The position numbers and the translations under genes are program-made. The notes below the pieces were generated by a model. It saw nothing but the letters and a program-made list of their open reading frames with translations. It was not told where the DNA came from and made no database searches. 64,000 nt of DNA. Origin: Nitratireductor aquimarinus. GTDB taxonomy: Bacteria > Pseudomonadota > Alphaproteobacteria > Rhizobiales > Rhizobiaceae. Each line of letters opens with the position of its first letter. Position 1 is the stretch's first letter. This document shows, in pieces, positions 43,616-55,532 of this stretch. The stretch lies in NCBI RefSeq assembly GCF_046773475.1, contig NZ_CP177239.1, positions 806,001 to 870,000 of the forward strand. Direction: 5' to 3'.

Positions 43616-43675
43616 TCAGCCAGCTGTGGCTTCGCACAAGAGGCGAAGCCCGATGCGTCGGTCAGGTGGAGTCAT
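43616..43675 (-). CDS. possible 19-residue leader peptide
   Basis: The short frame MTPPDRRIGLRLLCEATAG is preceded by AGGAGGGAGG at correct spacing, stronger than most ribosome-binding sites in the window. Codons 9-16 overlap a perfect 8-bp hairpin (GGCTTCGC/GCGAAGCC, 43628-43650). It could be a translated leader of the downstream structured region, or a chance reading frame. Expression is unproven. Confidence 0.3.
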   Translation of the reverse strand: MTPPDRRIGLRLLCEATAG

Positions 43676-43921
43676 GCCTCCCTCCTTCTTCGCGTTACGA
43701 GGCTTTGCTCGGTGTCAGCGTGCTCAAGCAACCATGCGCGCCCGAAGCGCCCACCGGCGCGGTTTCAAGGGCGGCCAACAGCCACGAGCACTGACGAAAA
43801 TGATACTGCGCCTTTGGTGAATGGCGGTCAAGGCGATGCGGCGGCGCGGGCGAAATTGTGATCATCTGTAACGGATGCTCACGAGAGCCAGCCCGGCGCA
43901 GGACGATAGTGTCAGGAGCGT

Positions 43922-43936
43922 GTTCGATATTTGTTC
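43922..43936 (+). promoter_or_regulatory. LexA (SOS) box upstream of uvrA
   Basis: GTTCGATATTTGTTC matches GTTC-N7-GTTC exactly, about 170 bp upstream of the uvrA start. It implies DNA-damage induction of uvrA. Confidence 0.85.
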
Positions 43937-44107
43937 TTTTCCCTTGCTCTTTTTTTTAAAACGAGGGACAACCCCCGCAACGTCGAAACGCCCTCGTCTG
44001 TCAGCGGGCCGCGCGGCCCATCGACATTTGCGGCGCGTTTCCTACATGAAGCATGGTCCGGCATGCTGCCGGCCACACCAGATAAATGAGACAGGCAGCG
44101 ACGGGGC

Positions 44108-47032
<2,925 letters not shown>

Positions 47033-47036
47033 GACG

Positions 47037-47837
47037 ATGAGCGCAGGCACCATTCGCGCCGGCATGGGCGGCTGGACGTTTCAGCCCTGGGAAGGCACGT
47101 TCTATCCGGACGACCTTCCAAAGAAGCGGCAGCTCGAATATGCGGCGCGACAGGTGCCGACCATCGAAGTGAACGGCACCTATTACGGCAGCCAGAAGCC
47201 GGCCACCTATGCCAAATGGGCGGATGAGGCCCCGGATGGTTTTGTCTTTTCACTCAAAGGGAACCGCTTCGTGACGAACCGCAAGGTTCTTTCGGAAGCC
47301 TCTGCTTCTCTTGAGAAATTTCTGGGTTCCGGCATCACGGAAATGGGTGACAAGCTCGGCCCGCTCGTCTGGCAGTTCGCGCCCACGAAGAAGTTCGACC
47401 CGGAAGATTTCGAAGGGTTCCTGAAACTGTTGCCGGCCGAGCGTGACGGCATCGCGCTGCGGCACGTTCTTGAAGTGCGGCACGATTCTTTCTGCACGCC
47501 TGAATTCCCGCAGCTGGTTCGCAAATTTGGCGCGGCCATCTGCTACGCCCACCACAACACCTATCCCGAGATTGCCGATGTGACGGGTGACTTCGTCTAT
47601 GCGCGCCTCCAGCGTGGCGAGGACGATGTGCCCACGGCCTATCCGCCCTCCGAACTGGAGAACTGGGCCAGACGCGCAGAGCAATGGGCCGAAGGCGGAC
47701 AGCCAGACGATTTGCCGATTGTTGACCCCGGCTTCACGGCGGAGAAGAAGCCGCGTGATGTGTTCGTCTACTTCATTCATGAAGGAAAGATCCGCGCCCC
47801 ACATGCTGCAAAAGCCTTCATGGGCCTTGTCGGCTGA
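47037..47837 (+). CDS. DUF72 family TIM-barrel protein
   Basis: A 266-aa protein of the DUF72 family. It shows the typical beginning IRAGMGGWTFQPWEGTFYPD, VNGTYYGSQKPATYAKWADE, FSLKGNR, and the conserved VRHDSF and FVYARLQRG segments. The family fold is TIM-barrel-like and its biochemical role is not established. The start 4 nt after uvrA suggests cotranscription, hence possible SOS induction, which is inference. Confidence 0.92.
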   Translation: MSAGTIRAGMGGWTFQPWEGTFYPDDLPKKRQLEYAARQVPTIEVNGTYYGSQKPATYAKWADEAPDGFVFSLKGNRFVTNRKVLSEASASLEKFLGSGITEMGDKLGPLVWQFAPTKKFDPEDFEGFLKLLPAERDGIALRHVLEVRHDSFCTPEFPQLVRKFGAAICYAHHNTYPEIADVTGDFVYARLQRGEDDVPTAYPPSELENWARRAEQWAEGGQPDDLPIVDPGFTAEKKPRDVFVYFIHEGKIRAPHAAKAFMGLVG

Positions 47838-47932
47838 TCTCGCTTCAGGCCGCACGCAAAAGCGCATGTAGAGAGTCAATATAGCGGCGTATCTATCTGT
47901 TTTCATTCATTATGCGAACGATGGTGCGCCGC

Positions 47933-50317
47933 TTATTCTTTGTCTTTACGCCTGTAGGGGCCAAGCCCTCTCGATGCCCGTGAATATTGCCGGTGTTCAT
48001 GCCAGGGCCGGTATGGCTCGCGGATCGCGAAGGCGATGTGCGGCATCCCGGCGCCTTCCGAAAAGCGGACTTCGGCGCTGCCGCGACGCGCAAGATCGCG
48101 CGCCGTGATGATGCGCGCGCCATCTTCACTGCAATGGCGATCAAGCGTTGGATCATTCACCACGACCAGATCGACCGATGCGCAAAGAGCGATGATGCTG
48201 CGCCGCACGGTCGCGGCATCGTCCGACTTTTTCACATGCGCGATCCGCATACCCTCTGGATGCCGCAGAACGCAGATCGATTGATTACACAGGAAACGGC
48301 CGACGCTCTGATCTGCGAGAAGGTCGGCCAGCGACGCGCCTTTCGAACCGGCGGGCTTGCGCACCGTTCCCGCGCCCGCTGCGCGCAACCAGTTCTCGAT
48401 AGAAAACCCGTTGGGGCGCGCGCGGTTGACGGCGAGCGTGTCGTCCCCGATCTGGACCGCGACCAGCCGCGCATCTTCAGAAACGAACATGTCGGGCAGA
48501 TCGTGGTTTGCCAGAAGCACGCCGCCCGCCAGCAGGAACGGAACAGCCGCCAGCCACAAACGGGTGGTTGTGAGGGTGAGAATGGCCAGCGCGCAGCTCA
48601 GGCTCAGCGTGGCTGACAGCGGGATCGCTCCCGTTGCATCGAATGGCGTGCGCTCAGAGAACCAGTGCGCGATCGCCATGACTGTCGAGATGCCGCGCCC
48701 CATGAGGGCAAGCACCCAGCCATCGAGATTCAAGGGCATCGTCGCCATGGCCGCGACCGCCGATGGCATGACGACAAGAGAGACGACGGGCATGGCCGCA
48801 AGATTGGCCCCGAGCGCCAGTGGCGATGCACGCTGGAAATGCCAGACGCCATAGAGCGTGGTCGCCACACCCGCGATCAGCGAAGTGAGCGCCAGACCGC
48901 CCGCATAGACCAGAACAAGGCGGAAAAGACGACGCGCGCCCGAAGGTTCGATCTCGGCAGAATTGCGCCCGAATGCCCTTTCACGACGTCGGTTCCAGGC
49001 CGCATAGCCGGCAATGAGCGCCGCCGTCGCGGCAAAGGACATCTGGAACCCCGGACCGACCACCTCATGCGGCGAAAACGCAATCACCACCAGCGCAGCG
49101 ATGGCCAGATTGCGCATGGTGAGCGCGGCGCGGTCGAACAGAAGCGCCAGAAGCATGACGGCCAGCATGAGAAAGCTGCGCTGCGCGGCCACGCCCGCTC
49201 CGGAAATGAAAAGGTAGAGGAAGCAGACCATAAGTGCTGCGCCGGCCGCATATTTGCGGACCGGATGCCTTGAGGAGAAACCGGGAAAGAGCGCAAAGCC
49301 CAGCCGCGCCGCGCCGATGATGGTGAAGGCTGCGAGCGCCATGTGCAGGCCCGAGATCGCCAGCACATGCGCGAGCCCGGCCCGGCGCAGATCCTCATTG
49401 ACCTCTTCCGGAATGCCGCTGCGCAGGCCGGTGATGAGCGCCGCGGCGACATTGCCCTCCGCGCCGCCGATCTTCTCGCGCAGCCGGGCGGCAAGCGCTT
49501 CGCGCACCGCCTGCAGGCGGGCGGCAAGCCGCTGCAGCAGCCCGACAGGGTGATCAAGGGCGATGCGCGCCGGCTCCCGCATGAAGAAACCGACTGCGCC
49601 AAGGCGGTCAAAATAGCTCTCGAACGAAAAATCATAGGCATGGGGGCGCACCGGACCTGAAGGCGACATGAGCCGGACAAGCCCGCTCAGACCCTCGCCG
49701 GGTTTCAGGTCTGGCGGGATCGTGCGGGCGGAAAGCCGCGCGCGCTCCGGCGCATAGCGCAGCTGCGGGCGTGCCGTGGACAGAATATCGATGGTCAGGC
49801 GGAACCGGCCATCGGCGCGTTGCTCGACCTTGAGCACACGCCCGGTGATGCGTGTGGTGATGTCGGAGCCGACCATGGGCGTGCTGGCGCGCCAGGTCTC
49901 CACCTTTGCGGCCACGAGCCCCAGAAGCACGACGAGACCGGCCAGAAGGGCAAGGCGCAGCCGGGGCTTTGCGCCGGCCAGATGCGCTGCCAGAACACAG
50001 AGCGCCAGCCCGCTGACCAGTGCATAGGCCGGCGGTTCGACCGGCAGGGCGAAATAGATGAGCGCCCCGCTGCCCAGAAGGACCGGAAGCCATAGAAAAA
50101 TCGTGCCCCGCGCCACTTCCTGCGCGATGGCGAAGCGGATTCCTGCCGCAACGGGCCTGGCGCCATGGCTCGGGATCTTACGCGCCTCATAAGAGCGAAG
50201 CGCGCGCGCCTCAATGGCAGGCGCAGGGCCGCAACTGTCCACTGCGACGGGAGCCGGCTCTGTGTCGGTGAACTGCATGCGTTCATCGGCGCGCGCCGAT
50301 GCCACCTCGCCCCCCAT
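47933..50317 (-). CDS. comEC: ComEC/Rec2-family DNA uptake channel protein
   Basis: A 794-aa polytopic inner-membrane protein. An N-terminal hydrophobic pair precedes the DUF4131-type OB domain (ITGRVLKVEQRADGRFRLTID), then the competence domain with many transmembrane helices (HVLAISGLHMALAAFTIIGA; AQRSFLMLAVMLLALLFDR). The C-terminal region lacks the HxHxDH metallo-hydrolase motif of full-length ComEC, as in other rhizobial forms. The start is uncertain: ATG at 50317 or 50278, both ahead of the first conserved segment. It is divergent from gltX. Confidence 0.88.
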   Translation of the reverse strand: MGGEVASARADERMQFTDTEPAPVAVDSCGPAPAIEARALRSYEARKIPSHGARPVAAGIRFAIAQEVARGTIFLWLPVLLGSGALIYFALPVEPPAYALVSGLALCVLAAHLAGAKPRLRLALLAGLVVLLGLVAAKVETWRASTPMVGSDITTRITGRVLKVEQRADGRFRLTIDILSTARPQLRYAPERARLSARTIPPDLKPGEGLSGLVRLMSPSGPVRPHAYDFSFESYFDRLGAVGFFMREPARIALDHPVGLLQRLAARLQAVREALAARLREKIGGAEGNVAAALITGLRSGIPEEVNEDLRRAGLAHVLAISGLHMALAAFTIIGAARLGFALFPGFSSRHPVRKYAAGAALMVCFLYLFISGAGVAAQRSFLMLAVMLLALLFDRAALTMRNLAIAALVVIAFSPHEVVGPGFQMSFAATAALIAGYAAWNRRRERAFGRNSAEIEPSGARRLFRLVLVYAGGLALTSLIAGVATTLYGVWHFQRASPLALGANLAAMPVVSLVVMPSAVAAMATMPLNLDGWVLALMGRGISTVMAIAHWFSERTPFDATGAIPLSATLSLSCALAILTLTTTRLWLAAVPFLLAGGVLLANHDLPDMFVSEDARLVAVQIGDDTLAVNRARPNGFSIENWLRAAGAGTVRKPAGSKGASLADLLADQSVGRFLCNQSICVLRHPEGMRIAHVKKSDDAATVRRSIIALCASVDLVVVNDPTLDRHCSEDGARIITARDLARRGSAEVRFSEGAGMPHIAFAIREPYRPWHEHRQYSRASRGLGPYRRKDKE

Positions 50318-50446
50318 GGCGTGGTCCCCCGTGCAATGCTTGCGCCCCGAGCGTTGTATGCTACATGACTGCCAGTCGAATGCCACCTGCGGTATCACCT
50401 ACCCCCTGCGGGCCGGGAGACCGCGACAATTCCCGGGAAAGACCCC

Positions 50447-51868
50447 ATGACAAAACCCGTCGTCACGCGCTTTGCGCCCTCACCCACCGGCTACCTGCAC
50501 ATCGGCGGGGCACGCACGGCGCTCTTCAACTGGCTCTATGCGCAGCATACGGGCGGCAAGATGCTTCTGCGCATCGAGGACACCGACCGTCAGCGCTCCA
50601 CCGAAGCCGCAACCGCCGCGATCCTCGACGGCCTTGCCTGGCTGGGCCTCGACTGCGACGGCGAGCCGATTTCCCAGTTTGCCCGCGCAGACCGGCACCG
50701 CGCGGTGGCCGAGGAACTGGTGGCCAAGGGCGAAGCCTATTACTGCTACAGCTCTCCCGAAGAGCTGGAGGCGATGCGCGAAAAGGCGCGCGCAGAGGGA
50801 CGCCCGCCGCGCTATGACGGCACCTGGCGCGACCGCGATGCTTCCCAAGCGCCTGAAGGCGTGAAGCCCGTCATTCGCATCAAGACCCCGCAGGAAGGCG
50901 AGACGGTCGTCGAAGACCAGGTGCAGGGCACGGTGCGCTTCCCGAACAAGGATCTGGACGATTTCATCATCCTGCGCTCCGACGGTTCGCCGACCTATAT
51001 GCATGCCGTGGTGGTCGACGATCACGACATGGGCGTGACCCACATCATCCGTGGCGATGACCATCTGACCAACGCCGCGCGCCAGACGGTGATCTACAAG
51101 GCCATGGGCTGGGACGTGCCGGTGATGGCGCATATTCCGCTCATTCATGGCGCCGATGGCGCAAAACTTTCCAAGCGTCATGGCGCGCTCGGCGTCGAGG
51201 CGTACCGCGCCATGGGCTACCTGCCTTCGGCACTGCGCAATTATCTGGCCCGCCTTGGCTGGAGCCATGGCGATGACGAAATCATGTCGGACGAGGACAT
51301 GATTCGCTGGTTCGACATCACCGATGTGAACAAGGGCGCTGCACGCTTCGACTTCCAGAAACTGGAGGCGCTGAACGGCGTTCACATGCGCCAGATGGCC
51401 GATGAAGAGCTGCTTTCCCGGCTGATAGACACATTGCCGCATCTGGAAGGTGGCGAAGCGCTTCTTTCCGCGCTGGACGAGCAGCGCAAGGCGCAGCTTC
51501 TTGCCGCCCTTCCCGGCCTTAAGGAGCGTGCGAAGACGCTGGTTGAACTCGTTGAAAGTGCAGCATTTATCTTCGACCAGAGGCCGCTCTCCTTCGATGA
51601 GAAGGCACAGCAGCTTCTCGATGAGAATGCGCGTCAGCTTCTTGCGGAAATTCTTCCCGTATTGCAAAATGTCGGCGATTGGACCCTTGCGAACATCGAA
51701 GCAGCTGTCCGCGAATTCGCGGAGCAGACCGAACGCAAGCTTGGCAAAGTCGCCCAACCCCTCAGGGCAGCGCTCACCGGGCGCACCACATCGCCAGGCA
51801 TCTTCGATGTTCTCTCCGTTCTTGGGCGCGAGGAGAGTTTGGCGCGTATCAGCGATCAGGCTGCCTAG
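50447..51868 (+). CDS. gltX: glutamate--tRNA ligase
   Basis: A 473-aa class I aminoacyl-tRNA synthetase. The HIGH motif is in RFAPSPTGYLHIGGARTAL (residues 8-26), and the KMSKS motif appears as KLSKRHGALG near 240. There is a full C-terminal anticodon-binding helical domain. Alphaproteobacteria often have two GltX forms; this one sits beside gltA, as in many rhizobia. It may be non-discriminating and also charge tRNA-Gln, which cannot be decided here. Confidence 0.97.
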   Translation: MTKPVVTRFAPSPTGYLHIGGARTALFNWLYAQHTGGKMLLRIEDTDRQRSTEAATAAILDGLAWLGLDCDGEPISQFARADRHRAVAEELVAKGEAYYCYSSPEELEAMREKARAEGRPPRYDGTWRDRDASQAPEGVKPVIRIKTPQEGETVVEDQVQGTVRFPNKDLDDFIILRSDGSPTYMHAVVVDDHDMGVTHIIRGDDHLTNAARQTVIYKAMGWDVPVMAHIPLIHGADGAKLSKRHGALGVEAYRAMGYLPSALRNYLARLGWSHGDDEIMSDEDMIRWFDITDVNKGAARFDFQKLEALNGVHMRQMADEELLSRLIDTLPHLEGGEALLSALDEQRKAQLLAALPGLKERAKTLVELVESAAFIFDQRPLSFDEKAQQLLDENARQLLAEILPVLQNVGDWTLANIEAAVREFAEQTERKLGKVAQPLRAALTGRTTSPGIFDVLSVLGREESLARISDQAA

Positions 51869-52062
51869 CTTCGTCCCGCAAAGGACCTGGCTTGCGGAAC
51901 GGGTTTGATCACCGAGTGCGTGCTGCACTGCAATATTTGCATGCTGCACGCGCTTGGCACCACGGGGGAAATGCGTTAGCTATTTCGCGCGCTCGACCGC
52001 CAGCCATTATTTTGGGCGACAGATTTCTGGCGCCAAGTTCCTTGAAGTGAGAGGTGATTGCG

Positions 52063-53358
52063 ATGACCAAACCAACTGCGAAGCTGGAAATTGGCGGCCA
52101 GGAAGAAGGGCACGAATTCGAGGTATTGAAGGGCAGCGTGGGCCCGGATGTGGTCAACATCGCCTCGCTTTACAAAGACACCGGACTGTTCACCTACGAT
52201 CCCGGCTTCACGTCGACCGCAAGCTGCGAATCGAAGATCACCTATATCGATGGCGATGAAGGCATTCTGCTGCACCGCGGCTACCCCATCGAACAGCTCG
52301 CCGAGCACGGCGACTTTCTGGAAACCTGCTACCTCCTGCTCTACGGCGAGCTTCCGACGAAGACGGAAAAGGCAGACTTCGATTACCGCGTGACGCACCA
52401 CACCATGGTGCATGAGCAGATGAACCGCTTCTTTACCGGCTTCCGCCGTGATGCGCACCCGATGGCCGTTATGTGCGGCGTTGTCGGCGCGATGTCTGCC
52501 TTCTATCACGACTCCACCGACATCTCCGATCCGCACCAGCGCATGGTCGCCAGCCTGCGCATGATCGCCAAAATGCCGACCATCGCGGCCATGGCCTACA
52601 AGTACCATGTCGGCCAGCCTTTCGTTTACCCGAAGAACGATCTCGGTTACGCGGCCAACTTCCTGCACATGTGCTTCTCGGTGCCGTGTGAGGACTACAA
52701 GGTGAACCCGGTTCTGGCCCGCGCCATGGAGCGGATCTTCATCCTCCATGCCGATCACGAGCAGAACGCCTCCACCTCGACGGTGCGTCTGGCCGGCTCT
52801 TCGGGCGCAAACCCGTTTGCCTGTATCGCTGCCGGCATCGCCTGCCTCTGGGGCCCTGCCCATGGCGGCGCGAACGAAGCCGCGCTCAACATGCTCGACG
52901 AAATCGGCTCCGTTGACCGTATCCCCGAATATATCGACCGCGCCAAGGACAAGAGCGATCCGTTCCGTCTCATGGGCTTCGGTCACCGGGTCTACAAGAA
53001 CTACGATCCGCGCGCCAAGATCATGCAGAAGACCTGCCATGAGGTGTTAAGCGAACTGGGCATCAAGGACGATCCGCAGCTCGACATCGCCATGGAGCTG
53101 GAGCGCATCGCCCTGACGGACGAGTACTTCATCGAGAAGAAGCTCTACCCGAACATCGACTTCTACTCCGGCATCACGCTGAAGGCGCTGGGCTTCCCCA
53201 CCACCATGTTCACGGTGCTCTTCGCGCTCGCGCGCACCGTCGGCTGGATCGCCCAGTGGAAGGAAATGATCGAGGATCCGAAGCAGAAGATCGGCCGTCC
53301 GCGTCAGCTCTACACGGGCGCAACGCACCGCGACTACGTTCCGATCGCCAAGCGCTGA
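52063..53358 (+). CDS. gltA: citrate synthase
   Basis: A 431-aa type II citrate synthase, entry enzyme of the TCA cycle. Catalytic histidines are in GPAHGGANEAALNML and MGFGHRVYKNYDPRA, and the catalytic aspartate is in NIDFYSGITL. MTKPTAKLEIGG at 52063 is the family start; the GTG three codons upstream is not needed. A strong terminator follows. The 194-bp upstream gap should hold the promoter. Confidence 0.98.
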   Translation: MTKPTAKLEIGGQEEGHEFEVLKGSVGPDVVNIASLYKDTGLFTYDPGFTSTASCESKITYIDGDEGILLHRGYPIEQLAEHGDFLETCYLLLYGELPTKTEKADFDYRVTHHTMVHEQMNRFFTGFRRDAHPMAVMCGVVGAMSAFYHDSTDISDPHQRMVASLRMIAKMPTIAAMAYKYHVGQPFVYPKNDLGYAANFLHMCFSVPCEDYKVNPVLARAMERIFILHADHEQNASTSTVRLAGSSGANPFACIAAGIACLWGPAHGGANEAALNMLDEIGSVDRIPEYIDRAKDKSDPFRLMGFGHRVYKNYDPRAKIMQKTCHEVLSELGIKDDPQLDIAMELERIALTDEYFIEKKLYPNIDFYSGITLKALGFPTTMFTVLFALARTVGWIAQWKEMIEDPKQKIGRPRQLYTGATHRDYVPIAKR

Positions 53359-53372
53359 TTGTTCGACATTCA

Positions 53373-53403
53373 AAAAAGCCCCGCCAGACTGGCGGGGCTT
53401 TTT
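53373..53403. terminator. intrinsic terminator after gltA
   Basis: AAAAAGCCCCGCC-AGACT-GGCGGGGCTTTTT has 13-bp perfect arms and T-runs in both directions, so it can serve gltA and the convergent glyoxalase-superfamily gene. Confidence 0.93.
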
Positions 53404-53446
53404 CTTTGAGCTGTTGCTCCTCTCTCAGGGACGGAGAAGCTTCTGC

Positions 53447-53881
53447 CTATTTTTCGGCTTCGACGCGCAGATGCGGAACGCCGTTGGATGTGCGTTCTCT
53501 GGAATGACCATCCGGACCCACAATACCGCGAATGCGCCTGCGGTAGTTGGAGAAGCCTTCAAACATCACCACATCGACGGGCTCGTCCAGATCGAGCACC
53601 AGCCTGAACCAGCCCGGCCCCTGCTTCATCTTGGCGATGATGCTGCCCTTGAAGGGTTGGGCCAGATAGGTCCCCTGCACGCGCATGCCAGGCTCCCACG
53701 GGTCTTCCTCACGGGCGGAAATCACCGCGCAGAACGTGTTCCAGTCGCGATAGCCATGCTGATGCGCGACCGTTTCCAGAGCCTGCGCATGAGACGTTGC
53801 ACGTCCCTGGCTCTCCAGATGCGCCCGCAGTTTCTTTGCGAGCGCCTTGGCTTCCGCCATGGTCGGGATCTGGTTCATCAT
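53447..53881 (-). CDS. glyoxalase superfamily protein, small
   Basis: A 144-aa protein. The N-terminal half, MAEAKALAKKLRAHLESQGR followed by SHAQALETVAHQHGYRDWNT, matches a helical motif found in small proteins annotated as glyoxalase superfamily. The C-terminal half (GMRVQGTYLAQPFKGSIIAK, LVLDLDEPVDVVMFEGFS) is beta-rich. Function is unknown. Tandem ATGs at 53881 and 53878 overlap the MATE gene stop, so the two are coupled and may act in one detoxification unit. Confidence 0.75.
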   Translation of the reverse strand: MMNQIPTMAEAKALAKKLRAHLESQGRATSHAQALETVAHQHGYRDWNTFCAVISAREEDPWEPGMRVQGTYLAQPFKGSIIAKMKQGPGWFRLVLDLDEPVDVVMFEGFSNYRRRIRGIVGPDGHSRERTSNGVPHLRVEAEK

Positions 53882-55269
53882 GCCTGCTCCGCTGCACCGG
53901 CCTGAAACAGGCCCCATTTCAGAGAGCGCGTGCGCGCCGTGCGGAAGAGAACAATCAGTGTCAGACAGAACAGCAGCAGTTCCGCAAACGGCCCGGCCAT
54001 CCAGATGCCGCGCTCACCCACCATGTCGGCAAGGACAAAGGTGAGCGGGATGCCGAACAGATAGGGCTTTGACAGACCAAGCAGTGCGGCGCGACTGGCG
54101 TCGCCGATGGCCTGAAAATGCATCGCAATCATCATCAGCGGCCCGCCGGCAAAGAGCAACGCCACCATGATCGGAAGAACGCGCTCAACCTCCGAGACCA
54201 CAGCCGGATCATCAACGAAGCCTCGTCCGATGTCCGCGGCAAAGACGGTCAGCAAGAACTGGACCACCAGCGCGTAGACGAAGGCCGTGACAACGGCGAT
54301 GCGCAGGCTCCGGTCGGAACGCGCCCAGTCGCGCGCGCCGTAATTGTTGCCGGTGATCGTCTGCATCGCGTGGCTCAACCCCAGAAGCGGCAGGAAGCAG
54401 AAGGTCATCACCCGCGTGATGATGCCATAGGCGGACACCGTATCGCCGTAACCGGGCGCGTTCACCCATTGCAGGGCGATGATGATCGCCGCAGACCCGA
54501 GCGCCAGCCCCATGAAGTTGAGGCTCTGGGGGGCGCCGAGCGCCAGGATGCGCGTCCAGGCCGTATCGAGCCGGTGGTGCAGCAGAACGCTGGGACGCAG
54601 TTGCGTGCGTCCGCGCAGCCGAAACGCCAGAATGATGATGAAAGCCAGCGCCTGCGCCATCGCCGTGCCATAGGCGGAACCGGCGACGCCCATCTCCAGA
54701 ATGGCGATGAACACATAGTTGAAACCGATATTCGCGACGGACACCAGAAGGCTCATGCCCGCCATGAGGTTGATGAGCCCCTCATTGCGCAGAGCGTCGG
54801 AATTGACCGAGAGGATGAACAGAAGCGGCGAACAGAACACCGTGATCCGCAGATAAACGAGCCCCATCTCGGCCAGAGGAACCGAGCCACCAGCGGCAAG
54901 CAACGCAACCGGAGCACCGAAGAGCATGAACAGGACGATGAGGACACCGCCCAGAAGAAGGGCGAGACCATGCGCGCCTGCGAACACCGCCTGCGCATCA
55001 TCCATCGAGGATGCACCGAGGTGGCGGGCAAGCAGGCTGGACATGCCGCTTGCGACCAGCGTCGCCATTGCGACGATGAGCATGTAGACGGGAAACATCA
55101 GCGTAACGGCGGCAAGCGCATCCGGGCCGACAAAATGCCCCAGAAAGAGCGCATCGCACACGGCAAGAAGACCGTTCATCCCCATCACAAAGATGATCGG
55201 CAGCGCCGTTTTTGCGTAGATCGGCCCCAGTGGGCCTTCCGTAAATGTATTGGAGGACGTTTCAGACAA
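53878..55269 (-). CDS. MATE family efflux transporter
   Basis: A protein of about 463 aa with twelve hydrophobic segments in two related halves, typical of multidrug and toxin extrusion Na+ or H+ antiporters. Examples are PIIFVMGMNGLLAVCDALFL near the start and the matching second-half segment APQSLNFMGLALGSAAIIIAL. The start is uncertain: TTG at 55269 has AGGAG nine bases upstream, and a TTG at 55290 is in frame. No ATG is available. The substrate cannot be told from sequence. Confidence 0.9.
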   Translation of the reverse strand: MSETSSNTFTEGPLGPIYAKTALPIIFVMGMNGLLAVCDALFLGHFVGPDALAAVTLMFPVYMLIVAMATLVASGMSSLLARHLGASSMDDAQAVFAGAHGLALLLGGVLIVLFMLFGAPVALLAAGGSVPLAEMGLVYLRITVFCSPLLFILSVNSDALRNEGLINLMAGMSLLVSVANIGFNYVFIAILEMGVAGSAYGTAMAQALAFIIILAFRLRGRTQLRPSVLLHHRLDTAWTRILALGAPQSLNFMGLALGSAAIIIALQWVNAPGYGDTVSAYGIITRVMTFCFLPLLGLSHAMQTITGNNYGARDWARSDRSLRIAVVTAFVYALVVQFLLTVFAADIGRGFVDDPAVVSEVERVLPIMVALLFAGGPLMMIAMHFQAIGDASRAALLGLSKPYLFGIPLTFVLADMVGERGIWMAGPFAELLLFCLTLIVLFRTARTRSLKWGLFQAGAAEQA

Positions 55270-55532
55270 ATCCCCATTCTCCTGTCGCAAAGGCCGCGCT
55301 GGAACTGGATGGGGCCCGCATTTCCATCCGCGCGACGAGCGTGGAGGACGAAGAAATCAGTCTGAGGCAGAACTTCACCGGGACATGTGTCAGCGGGCGG
55401 CGGGCGTCTGCAGCCAACCGCCATCTAGCGGGAACGCTGGCAAACGTCAAGAAGCCGTTCGGTAATGCGCTGTCTCAGAACACGAGCGCGCCTGATCAAA
55501 CGGCAAGCGCTCGGCGTCTGACTACACCGTTT

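Larger units (their letters stand above)
43169..44107. other. 940-bp gap between ssb and uvrA
   Basis: No conserved protein-coding gene is recognised. The gap holds two SOS boxes (one at each end), a minus-strand intrinsic terminator with three upstream hairpins (43354-43464), a 19-codon minus-strand reading frame with a strong ribosome-binding site (43616-43675), and an unannotated stretch 43690-43900 with no visible signal. Confidence 0.6.

Noticed and set aside
43509..43820. Overlapping 60-130-codon frames in the ssb-uvrA gap
   Set aside because: They lack ribosome-binding sites and family similarity, are Arg/Ser-rich, and overlap one another in several frames.
51940..51975. Possible sigma54 promoter (TGGCAC) upstream of gltA
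   Set aside because: No TTGC element at the required spacing follows.
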